NCBI RefSeq assembly: GCF_000153825.1 | Contig: NZ_DS022299.1 | Location: 1,452,869-1,516,868 of the forward strand | Origin: Synechococcus sp. RS9916 | Lineage (GTDB): Bacteria; Cyanobacteriota; Cyanobacteriia; PCC-6307; Cyanobiaceae | DNA: 64,000 nt | Reading direction: 5' to 3' | Shown: piece by piece, positions 1 to 7,807 of the stretch | Layout of the letters: each line of letters begins with the position of its first letter | How positions within the stretch are numbered: the stretch's first letter is position 1 | Program-made: the position numbers and the translations under genes | The notes under the pieces: model-generated | Seen by the model: only the letters and a program-made list of their open reading frames with translations | What the model was told of the DNA's origin: nothing | Databases searched by the model: none

Positions 1-485
1 GGGATGGCTACATCTGCGACGAGCCACTGCTGGTCAGCGACACCTTCTTCACGGCGTTGAGCGGCAAAGACGTCGCCTGGGGATTCGTGAGCGGCGCTGA
101 ACCCCCCTCCGCCCGCTTCCTGCTCTCCACTCGTCTCACGCTCAGCGATCCACCGCTCATCGCCATGGGCGATGCCCCCGACAAGCCCGACCCCACCGGA
201 TTGCTCACCCTCGCCAACGCATTACTGAACCAACCGTTTTCTGCGACAGCCCCACCAGTGGCCTACCTGGGCGACACCGTGGCTGACGTGGAAACTGTTG
301 TGCGCGCCCGAGCCCAACACCCAGAGCAACGCTTTGTGAGCCTGGCGGTTGTACCACCCCACCTGCAAACCCCTCAACAGGTTGCAGCAAGGGACCAGTA
401 CGAACATCAACTGATGAAGGCCGGCGCTGATGTGATCCTCAGCTGCACCCAGGAGGTCCTGGGATGGGTGGACCAGCTGGATTGA
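1..485 (+). CDS. HAD-superfamily hydrolase, C-terminal part (gene starts upstream of window)
   Basis: The reading frame is open from base 3, so only the last ~160 residues are present. Visible sequence includes DGYICDEPLLVSDTFF, then a WGFVSGAEPPSARFLL segment, a K-P-D-P turn (GDAPDKPDPTGLL) and the late acidic motif YLGDTVADVETV, typical of the Mg-binding end of HAD phosphatase-like domains. The match in style is to the cyanobacterial HAD-IA subfamily also found near imidazoleglycerol-phosphate dehydratase-like proteins, but the substrate cannot be read from the sequence. An apparent TTG start at 57 lies inside the protein and should not be used. The next gene is convergent, 16 bases away. 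Confidence 0.75.
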   Translation, partial: DGYICDEPLLVSDTFFTALSGKDVAWGFVSGAEPPSARFLLSTRLTLSDPPLIAMGDAPDKPDPTGLLTLANALLNQPFSATAPPVAYLGDTVADVETVVRARAQHPEQRFVSLAVVPPHLQTPQQVAARDQYEHQLMKAGADVILSCTQEVLGWVDQLD

Positions 486-501
486 GGAGCGCGAAAAGGC
501 C

Positions 502-1836
502 TTAACGCTCCATATCGGCTGTGGCCTTCAGCGCCGCGGCCGTCAGCACCTCATGTCCACAAGCCACCTCCTGGCAATCCCGCACGGCAACGTCATCTTC
601 GATACGAATGCCGATGCCCTTCCAACGGTCATCAATGGCAGGTTGGCCATCGGGAACCGGCAAGCGGTCGCTCACGTAAAGACCTGGCTCGACGGTCAGC
701 ACCATGCCTGGTGCCAGGTTCACGGGATGGTCCCCAAGGCGATACGCGCCAACATCATGCACATCGAGGCCGAGCCAATGGCCGGTGCGGTGCATAAAGA
801 GGTGGCGGTAGGCACCCTGCTCGATCACACCATCGGCGTCGCCGCTCAGCAGGCCGAGATCCAGCAACCCCTCCACCATCACCCGCAGGGCGGTGTCGTG
901 AACCTGTTCTGCCGTTCCGCCAGGGGCCACAGCCGCCACGGCTGCGATCTGGGCCTCAAGCACCAGGTCATAAAGGTCTCGCTGTTCACCACTGAAGCGA
1001 CCATTCACGGGGAAGGTGCGTGTGATGTCGCCGTTGTAGTAATCGCTGAGGGAGCATCCAGCATCAATCAGCAGCAGATCGCCGTCACGGAGCTGGGCGC
1101 TATTGGCGATGTAGTGCAGAACGCAGGCGTTATCCCCACCGGCAACGATCGATCCATAGGCCGGGCCACGCGCACCCGCAGCCAGAAAATGCTGTTCAAT
1201 CAGCGCCTGGATCTGGCGTTCCCCCATTCCTGGCTGGGCGGCCTGCCGGGCCAGTTCATGGGCCTCAGCGGAAATCCGGCAGGCCTCCCGAAGACGCTCC
1301 AACTCCTGCGGAGTTTTCTCGAGGCGCAGACGATGCAGCAACGGGCAGGGGGCCACCAAAGCCAGTGCTGCAGCACCGGTGCGGGGCTGCCGGTCGAGCT
1401 GCGTCCCCCAGGCCTGAAGCACCAGAGGTTCCACCTTGGAATGATGACCAACCCGGAAGGCGATGCCTTCGGCACCCTCGAGATAGTGCGGCAACAGCTC
1501 CGCCAGATCCTCCAGGGGATGGGCAAGATCGGCCCCGAAATGCTCCATCGCCCCCTCGACACCCCAGCGGCGCCCGGTCCAGACTTCAGCCCCCGGTTCG
1601 CGGGGCTGCACAAACAGCACGTAACGCTCCCCGTCCGGACGATGGGGCAGGAGCAAGGCAACCGCATCCGGCTCATCGAATCCGGTGAGGTACCAGAAGT
1701 CGCTGTTCTGGCGGAACGGCCATTCGCAATCGGCATGGTGGGTGACCAGAGGCGCAGCCGGAATCACCGCAGCGGCATCACCCAAAAGATCAAGGAAACG
1801 CTGACGCCGCTCGGCATGGCAGTGCTGATCGATCAC
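502..1836 (-). CDS. pepP: Xaa-Pro aminopeptidase (aminopeptidase P)
   Basis: Metallopeptidase of family M24B that removes an N-terminal residue preceding proline, acting in the cytoplasm. The N-terminal domain has the typical RQNSDFWYLTGFDEPDA block. The pita-bread catalytic domain shows LIDAGC and DITRTFPVNG (two metal-binding Asp), HRTGHWLGLDVHD (His) and the two Glu in LTVEPGLY and IRIEDDV. I place the start at GTG 1836, giving 444 residues and an N-terminus that aligns with the E. coli-type enzyme. TTG 1878 is an alternative; the open frame runs to 2040 but would overlap the divergent gene at 1890 heavily. Function is confident, the start is not. Confidence 0.9.
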   Translation of the reverse strand: MIDQHCHAERRQRFLDLLGDAAAVIPAAPLVTHHADCEWPFRQNSDFWYLTGFDEPDAVALLLPHRPDGERYVLFVQPREPGAEVWTGRRWGVEGAMEHFGADLAHPLEDLAELLPHYLEGAEGIAFRVGHHSKVEPLVLQAWGTQLDRQPRTGAAALALVAPCPLLHRLRLEKTPQELERLREACRISAEAHELARQAAQPGMGERQIQALIEQHFLAAGARGPAYGSIVAGGDNACVLHYIANSAQLRDGDLLLIDAGCSLSDYYNGDITRTFPVNGRFSGEQRDLYDLVLEAQIAAVAAVAPGGTAEQVHDTALRVMVEGLLDLGLLSGDADGVIEQGAYRHLFMHRTGHWLGLDVHDVGAYRLGDHPVNLAPGMVLTVEPGLYVSDRLPVPDGQPAIDDRWKGIGIRIEDDVAVRDCQEVACGHEVLTAAALKATADMER

Positions 1837-1889
1837 GGCGAAGACAGAGCGACGGGGTTCCGTCAGGATGGCAGGCAAAGCGTCCCGCC

Positions 1890-2903
1890 ATGAGCTCCGA
1901 TCTCCTGATCCTGCTGTTGATGGTGGTGGTGGTGCTCGTCGGCTCCGCCCTCTGCTCCGGTGTGGAGGCAGCCCTGCTGTCGGTGAACCCTGTTCGTCTG
2001 CACGAACTGGCCAGTCGCAGCAAACCCGTGGCCGGCGCACGCACCCTGCAGCGCCTGCGTCAACGGCTCGGCCGCACTCTTTCGGTGCTGGTGATTGCCA
2101 ACAATGCCTTCAATATTTTCGGCAGCATGATGTTGGGCGGCTGGGCTGCCCGGGTCTTCAAGGAACAACAGTTCAGCGACATCGCCTTACCACTGTTTTC
2201 AGTTGCGCTCACCGTGCTGGTGATCCTGCTGGGGGAGATCCTTCCCAAAGCGCTCGGCACCCGCCTCGCGATCCCCGTTGCCCTCAGCAGTGCGCCAGTC
2301 CTTCAGGCCCTAGGAGTGATCATGCGCCCACTGGTGCTGCTGCTCGAGCGTCTGCTGCCTGCCATCAGCGAAGAGAACGAACTCAGCACGGATGAAAACG
2401 AAATCCGCCTGCTGGCCCGGTTGGGCTCGCAACAGGGGCAGATCGAAGCGGATGAAGCGGCGATGATCGCCAAGGTGTTTCAACTCAACGACCTCACGGC
2501 CAGGGAGCTGATGACCCCTCGGGTTGCCGCCCCCACCTTGGCCTGCAACGCAAGCCTGCATCAGCTGCGTCAACAACTGGTCGACAACGCCTCCCCCTGG
2601 TGGGTGGTGCTCGGCAAGGAAGTGGACAACGTGCTGGGCGTCGCCAGCCGAGAGAATCTGCTGACCGCTCTACTGGAACACAAGGGACATCTCACCGCCC
2701 TCGATCTGGCCGAGCCCGTCGAGTTCGTGCCCGAAATGATCCGGGTGGACCGACTGCTCACCAGCTTCCGGCGCGACAACAGCGGGGTGCGTGTGGTGGT
2801 GGATGAATTTGGCGGCTTTGTTGGCGTGATCGGTGCGGAGGCTGTGTTGGCGGTGCTGGCCGGCTGGTGGCGCAAATCCGCTACTCCGGGGGCAGCCCCG
2901 TGA
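1890..2903 (+). CDS. CNNM/DUF21 membrane protein with CBS domains (CorC-like, metal transport)
   Basis: A 337-residue integral membrane protein. The first ~180 residues form the DUF21/CNNM domain: hydrophobic helices at about 4-25, 60-80, 88-115 and 130-150, with the family hallmarks SGVEAALLSVNPVR and LGEILPKALGTRLA. A pair of CBS domains follows from about 205 (LMTPRVAAPTLA, VVDEFGGFVGVI). It lacks the extra C-terminal CorC_HlyC domain of longer relatives. Family members act in Mg2+ or other divalent-cation efflux or homeostasis. The ATG at 1890 is close to the divergent pepP start, so the two may share a control region. It overlaps the following GTPase by four bases (GTGA), pointing to coupled translation. 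Confidence 0.85.
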   Translation: MSSDLLILLLMVVVVLVGSALCSGVEAALLSVNPVRLHELASRSKPVAGARTLQRLRQRLGRTLSVLVIANNAFNIFGSMMLGGWAARVFKEQQFSDIALPLFSVALTVLVILLGEILPKALGTRLAIPVALSSAPVLQALGVIMRPLVLLLERLLPAISEENELSTDENEIRLLARLGSQQGQIEADEAAMIAKVFQLNDLTARELMTPRVAAPTLACNASLHQLRQQLVDNASPWWVVLGKEVDNVLGVASRENLLTALLEHKGHLTALDLAEPVEFVPEMIRVDRLLTSFRRDNSGVRVVVDEFGGFVGVIGAEAVLAVLAGWWRKSATPGAAP

Positions 2904-4258
2904 GCAGCACAGCGACTGAAGCCCCGCAAACCACCCTGGAGCGAGGCCTTCTCTGGCTCCAGCACTGGCGGAGTGACCTCGTGCTGAGCGGGCGTGAACG
3001 CAGCCTGCTGGCCGGCAGCCTTGCCAGCCTCGACCGGCAGCTGGAGCGCCTGCACCATCGCGTCCTCCGAGTGGCGGTGTTTGGCCGCGTGGGAGTGGGC
3101 AAGTCGAGCTTGGTTAATGCCCTTTTGGGGGAAGAGCGCATGGCCACTGATGTGGCCCATGGCTGCACCCGACATCAACAAGCCGTGACCTGGCCGCAAC
3201 GCATCGAAGGCCTGCAACGGGTTGAGCTGGTGGACACCCCCGGGATCGATGAGGTGTCGGCGGCGGCCCGGGGACGGCTGGCGGCACGGGTGGCTCTTCA
3301 ATCCGACCTGGTGCTGCTGGTGCTCGATGCCGACATCAGCCGTGTGGAACTCGAGGCCCTTGAGACCTTGGTGGACAGCGGCAAACCGGTGCTAACGGTG
3401 CTGAACCGCAGCGATTGCTGGTCGGACGACGAGCGCAACCTGCTGGTGGCAAGCATCGGCCGCCGCGTCAAGGCCCACTGCGGCGCTCTCGCCGGACAAG
3501 GCCTGCGCGAACCACTAGCGGTGGCAGCGGCACCACGTCAAGCCACCCAGCTCCAGGACGGCCGCGTGCGCAGTGCGCGGCAATCCCCCCGCATCGCCTT
3601 ACTGCGCGACAAGCTCCAGGAACTCCTGCACGCTCAGGGTCCCGCCCTGCTCACCCTCAATGCGCTGCGACAGGCCGAACGGTTGCAGCACCAGATCGAA
3701 CAGGCACGCCTGAAGCACCGCCGCCGCGATGCCCAGGGGATGATCGGCCGCTTTGCTGCCATCAAGGCCACCGGCGTCGCTGTGAATCCGATGGTGCTGC
3801 TCGACCTGGCCGGTGGGATGGCCTGCGACACCGCACTGGTGATGCAGCTCTGCCAGCTCTATGAACTCCCCATGGGAGGGCCAGCGGCCCGGCAACTTCT
3901 GCAACGACTCACGGGGCATAACGCCCTGATCGGAGGAGCCCAGCTTGGGATTCAGGCGGCCCTGAGTGGCGTGCGTCAGCTGCTCCTCGCAGCCGCTCCC
4001 TTCACCGCCGGCCTCAGCCTGGCGCCTGCTGCACCGGTCGCCCTTGCCCAGGCCGCTTTGGCGGTTCACACCACCCGGCGCACCGGCAAGCTCACCGCCC
4101 GCTGGCTCCTGGAACAACGAGGCCGTGGTCGCCGCAGCCAACCGGTGCCCGCCTCCCTGCTGCGGCGCCTTGCCGGCCGTGATCACACCCTGCGTTTGCT
4201 CCTGCAGGACTGGCCTCGCCCAGCGCAGCAGTCAGGTCTGGCGGATGTGTTGCCATGA
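2900..4258 (+). CDS. Era-like GTPase with C-terminal DUF697-type membrane domain
   Basis: A TRAFAC-class GTPase of about 452 residues. G1 is GRVGVGKSSLVN, G3 is VDTPGIDE and G4 is NRSD, each in the expected order. After the G domain comes a helical region and a hydrophobic C-terminal part (ATGVAVNPMVLLDL, LIGGAQLGIQAALSGVRQLLLAA) like the YcjF/DUF697 domain seen in cyanobacterial membrane-associated GTPases. I chose GTG 2900, which overlaps the upstream stop as GTGA; an in-frame codon at 2867 would extend it 11 residues into the previous gene. The next gene, nadD, starts by ATGA overlap. The cellular target is unknown. Confidence 0.82.
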   Translation: MSSTATEAPQTTLERGLLWLQHWRSDLVLSGRERSLLAGSLASLDRQLERLHHRVLRVAVFGRVGVGKSSLVNALLGEERMATDVAHGCTRHQQAVTWPQRIEGLQRVELVDTPGIDEVSAAARGRLAARVALQSDLVLLVLDADISRVELEALETLVDSGKPVLTVLNRSDCWSDDERNLLVASIGRRVKAHCGALAGQGLREPLAVAAAPRQATQLQDGRVRSARQSPRIALLRDKLQELLHAQGPALLTLNALRQAERLQHQIEQARLKHRRRDAQGMIGRFAAIKATGVAVNPMVLLDLAGGMACDTALVMQLCQLYELPMGGPAARQLLQRLTGHNALIGGAQLGIQAALSGVRQLLLAAAPFTAGLSLAPAAPVALAQAALAVHTTRRTGKLTARWLLEQRGRGRRSQPVPASLLRRLAGRDHTLRLLLQDWPRPAQQSGLADVLP

Positions 4259-4842
4259 CCACGGTCGCTTTGCTGGGGACCAGCGCCGACCCTCCCACCT
4301 GCGGTCATCAGGCCCTGCTAGAGCAATTGCTGGACCACCACGACCGGGTCGTGACCTGGGCCAGTGACAACCCTGGCAAACGGCATGCGTTGCCCTTGGC
4401 GCAACGCTGCAGCCTGCTGAAGACCCTGGTGCAGGCCATCGACAATCCCCGCTTGAGCCAGGTGCAGGAGTTGAGCAGTCCCTGGGCGATCACGACCCTG
4501 AGGCGCGCTGAAGCACTGTGGCCCGATCACCACCTGAGCTTTGTGGTGGGCAGCGACTTGGCCGATCAGATTCTGCGCTGGAAAGATGCCGACCAACTCG
4601 TGAGGCACTGCCGCATCACCATCGTGCCCAGGGAAGGGTGGCCCATAGCCGATGACGCCATCCACCAACTTCAGAGCAAGGGTGCGGAAGTGGAACTACT
4701 GCCGTTGAAGATCCCTGGCACCGCCAGCTCCAACGCCAGACGCAATCACGATGCCTCCCAGATTCCTGCTGTGCTGAGGCCCCTGCTGCAGAAGCAAGGG
4801 TTCTACGGTTTCAGCGCAACGTCCGATCCCGCCGCACGCTGA
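4255..4842 (+). CDS. nadD: Nicotinate-nucleotide adenylyltransferase (divergent NadD)
   Basis: Nucleotidyltransferase that adenylates nicotinate mononucleotide to deamido-NAD. The 195-residue protein opens with ALLGTSADPPTCGH, the superfamily (H/T)xGH motif in its Thr form rather than the usual HxGH of NadD. FVVGSDLADQILRW matches the typical NadD GxD...W block. The C-terminal ISSTxxR motif is degenerate (GTASSNARRN). Placement immediately before nadE (six bases apart) supports a role in the last two NAD steps. Because both signature motifs are altered, substrate preference should be treated as inference. Confidence 0.8.
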   Translation: MTTVALLGTSADPPTCGHQALLEQLLDHHDRVVTWASDNPGKRHALPLAQRCSLLKTLVQAIDNPRLSQVQELSSPWAITTLRRAEALWPDHHLSFVVGSDLADQILRWKDADQLVRHCRITIVPREGWPIADDAIHQLQSKGAEVELLPLKIPGTASSNARRNHDASQIPAVLRPLLQKQGFYGFSATSDPAAR

Positions 4843-4848
4843 AGGTTC

Positions 4849-6570
4849 ATGCGCATTGCTCTGGCCCAGATCAATCCCCTGGTTGGTGACCTCAGCGGCA
4901 ATGCCCAGCGCATCCTTGAGGCCAGCCGGCAAGCAATCGACCAACAGGCTGATCTGGTGGTGACGCCGGAACTGGCGATCTGGGGGTACCCGCCTCGCGA
5001 CCTGCTGCTGAATCGAGCGCGGGTGAACGAACAACAACAGGTGATGGACCAGCTCAGCAGGGAACTGGGCGAGCTGAATGCAGAACTCGGGGTGCTTGTC
5101 GGCCTTGTCGAAGGGACTGCCGATGGCCAACACCCCCGTCTGTTCAACGCCGCAGCCTTGATCCGCCAGGGGCAGTGGGAAGTAGTGGGGCGCAAACAGT
5201 TGCTGCCCACCTACGACGTCTTCGACGAAAGCCGCTACTTCCGGCCTGCCGATGGGCCCTCAATGTTGACGTTCCCCATCGGAGACAGAACCTGGCAGCT
5301 GGGCCTCACCCTCTGCGAAGACCTGTGGGTGGATCCAACCCTGCATGGTCAGCGACTGAAGGGTCCCGATCCGATTGCCGCATTGGCGACAAAAAAGTGT
5401 GATCTGCTGCTCAACCTCTCAGCCTCACCCTTCGGACGGGACAAAACCGCCGTTCGCCATCAACTGGCGCAACAAGCGGCCAACCGTCTGCAGTGCCCAG
5501 TGGTGTACGTCAACCAGGTGGGCGGCAATGACGAACTGGTGTTCGACGGCGCCAGCTTCGTGATGCTGCCGGGCAAGGGGGCTGCCTCAGCAGGCTTCAT
5601 GCCCCTGCAACTGCCGAGCTGCCGTGAATCCGTTGCGGTGTGGGATGCGAAAGCGAGCGAATCCAGCCCCTTGGCCTCCACAGCATCACCAATCCCAGTG
5701 GAAGAGGAGCTGTTTCGTGCCCTGGTGCTCGGTGTGCGCGACTACGCCGGTAAATGTGGCTTCCAGCAAACCCTGTTGGGCCTCAGTGGCGGGATCGATT
5801 CAGCCCTGGTAGCTGTGATTGCCGCCGCCGCCCTTGGGGGCGATCGCGTGCAGGGTCTGCTGATGCCGTCCCCTTGGAGTTCGCAGGGGTCGATCGACGA
5901 CGCAGCAGCTCTCGCCAGCCGCCTGGGACTGAGCACTCAGACACTGCCGATCGCCCCACTGATGCACAGCTACGACGCGGCACTCACTCCAGCGCTGGCC
6001 GGACCGCCAACGGATGTGACCGCGGAAAACTTGCAATCCCGCATCCGCGGAACCTTGCTGATGGCCGTGGCCAATCAGCAGGGACAGCTGCTGCTCACCA
6101 CCGGCAACAAATCCGAGTTAGCCGTGGGGTACTGCACGTTGTACGGCGACATGAACGGAGGGTTGGCTGTGATCGGCGACCTCTATAAATCCACCGTGTT
6201 TGCCGTGTGCGATTGGCTCGATAGCAACCGCTCCAAACCCTGCCGCCAAGACTTCCATCTCCCGCTTGATGGGGAACTCATAGGCCAGGCGATCCGCGAA
6301 AAACCGCCGAGTGCTGAACTCAGGCCGGATCAGAAAGACAGCGACTCCTTGCCGGACTATGCCCTGCTCGACCCTCTCCTGAAGGATCTGATTGAAGAGC
6401 GCTGCGGCCGCGAACAACTGTTGAAACGCGGCCATCCAGCAGCAGAGGTTGATCGGGTACAACGCCTGTTCCGGCGGTCTGAATTCAAACGCCGCCAAGC
6501 AGCCCCCCTGCTCAAGGTGAGCAGTCAGGCGTTTGGTAGCGGATGGAGGCTGCCGATCGCGTCTGGCTGA
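4849..6570 (+). CDS. nadE: Glutamine-dependent NAD+ synthetase
   Basis: Two-domain enzyme of 573 residues that amidates deamido-NAD to NAD. The N-terminal nitrilase-like glutaminase domain shows its Glu (TPELAIWGYPPRD), Lys (GRKQLLPTYDVFDE) and Cys (LGLTLCEDLWV) catalytic residues. The C-terminal synthetase domain has the ATP P-loop LGLSGGIDSALVA and the LLTTGNKSELAVGYCTLYGD block. Length is normal for the glutamine-dependent form. It follows nadD directly, so the last two NAD steps are co-transcribed. Confidence 0.95.
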   Translation: MRIALAQINPLVGDLSGNAQRILEASRQAIDQQADLVVTPELAIWGYPPRDLLLNRARVNEQQQVMDQLSRELGELNAELGVLVGLVEGTADGQHPRLFNAAALIRQGQWEVVGRKQLLPTYDVFDESRYFRPADGPSMLTFPIGDRTWQLGLTLCEDLWVDPTLHGQRLKGPDPIAALATKKCDLLLNLSASPFGRDKTAVRHQLAQQAANRLQCPVVYVNQVGGNDELVFDGASFVMLPGKGAASAGFMPLQLPSCRESVAVWDAKASESSPLASTASPIPVEEELFRALVLGVRDYAGKCGFQQTLLGLSGGIDSALVAVIAAAALGGDRVQGLLMPSPWSSQGSIDDAAALASRLGLSTQTLPIAPLMHSYDAALTPALAGPPTDVTAENLQSRIRGTLLMAVANQQGQLLLTTGNKSELAVGYCTLYGDMNGGLAVIGDLYKSTVFAVCDWLDSNRSKPCRQDFHLPLDGELIGQAIREKPPSAELRPDQKDSDSLPDYALLDPLLKDLIEERCGREQLLKRGHPAAEVDRVQRLFRRSEFKRRQAAPLLKVSSQAFGSGWRLPIASG

Positions 6571-6598
6571 GCCAGATTGAGAGCAATTCCTGAGAACC

Positions 6599-7738
6599 AT
6601 GGCCCACTCCGTTCTCACGGCACCCATGGCCACCATCGGTGTTCCGAGCGAAATCAAGGTGGATGAGCAACGGGTCGCGCTCACCCCAGATGCGGTGCGC
6701 GAGCTGGTCACCCAGGGACTGGAAGTGCGGGTGCAGAGCGAAGCCGGAGCCGGGGCCGGCATCAGTGACCAAGCTTTCGCAGCGGCAGGCGCGCGGGTGG
6801 TGACCCGGGAAGAGGCCTGGGCCGCCCATCTCGTGGTGAAAGTCAAAGAGCCTCAAGAGGAGGAATTCGGCTTCCTACGCGACGACATGGTGCTGTTTAC
6901 CTACTTGCATCTCGCGGCGTACCCGAAGGTGGGTGAGGCCCTGCTGAATGCGGGCACCACCGGCGTCGCCTACGAGACGGTGCAGCTCGAAAACGGCAGC
7001 CTGCCCCTGCTGGCTCCCATGAGCGAAATCGCCGGACGCCTGGCAGCCCAAGTGGGAGCCCACTTGCTCGAGCAACCCCATGGCGGCCGTGGAGTCTTGA
7101 TGGGCGGCTGCACCGGTGTACAGCCTGCTCGAGTGGTGGTATTAGGTGCCGGCACCGTGGGATGGAATGCGGCCCGCGTGGCAGCAGCGATGGATGCAGA
7201 AGTGATGTTGCTGGATCGATCCCCAGAAAAGCTACGCAGCCTGGAAGCAGCAAGGCGAGGCCGATTGATGAGTGTGGTGAGTAGCCGTGGACTGCTGGAA
7301 CGTCTCGTACCCAGCGCCGACCTGCTCATTGGCGCCGTGCTCACTCCGGGAGGACGGGCCCCAACCCTTGTGGATGAAGACCTGGTCAAACAGATGAAGC
7401 CCGGTTCAGTGATCGTGGATGTGGCGATTGACCAGGGGGGGTGCGTGGCCAGCAGCAAAGAAACCACCCACACCGACCCCACCGTCAACATCCATGGCGT
7501 GCAGCACTACGCCGTCGGCAACATGCCAGGGGCTGTGCCCTTCACATCCACCGAAGCATTGGTGAGCGTCACCTTGCCCTACATCCTTGGCATCGCCGGC
7601 AGGGGACTGGAAGAAGCTGTCACCGAGCGGCCGGAACTTCTCTCCGGTCTCAACACAGTGCAGGGGGCGGTCTGCCATCCCGGAGTGGCCAAGGCACTCG
7701 GACTGCCGCCGCGACACCCAATGGCCTGCCTGCGCTGA
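6599..7738 (+). CDS. ald: Alanine dehydrogenase
   Basis: NAD-dependent oxidoreductase interconverting L-alanine and pyruvate plus ammonia. The N-terminus IGVPSEIKVDEQRVALTP is the family signature. The Rossmann motif is VVVLGAGTVGWNAARVA near residue 185, and the C-terminal active-site region is YAVGNMPGAVPFTSTEAL. The 379-residue form from ATG 6599 is used here; a second ATG at 6626 would give a length closer to bacterial relatives. It lies 28 bases after nadE. Downstream, base composition changes abruptly at the lanthipeptide gene. Confidence 0.93.
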   Translation: MAHSVLTAPMATIGVPSEIKVDEQRVALTPDAVRELVTQGLEVRVQSEAGAGAGISDQAFAAAGARVVTREEAWAAHLVVKVKEPQEEEFGFLRDDMVLFTYLHLAAYPKVGEALLNAGTTGVAYETVQLENGSLPLLAPMSEIAGRLAAQVGAHLLEQPHGGRGVLMGGCTGVQPARVVVLGAGTVGWNAARVAAAMDAEVMLLDRSPEKLRSLEAARRGRLMSVVSSRGLLERLVPSADLLIGAVLTPGGRAPTLVDEDLVKQMKPGSVIVDVAIDQGGCVASSKETTHTDPTVNIHGVQHYAVGNMPGAVPFTSTEALVSVTLPYILGIAGRGLEEAVTERPELLSGLNTVQGAVCHPGVAKALGLPPRHPMACLR

Positions 7739-7807
7739 GCAAGGCTTCAAAATTCTGCCGCCACCTGACATCACATCTAGGCTTAGAGATGACATCAAGG
7801 TGGGGTG

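Noticed and set aside
553-1893. 446-residue plus-strand frame
   Set aside because: Antisense to pepP, whose motifs are all intact on the minus strand.
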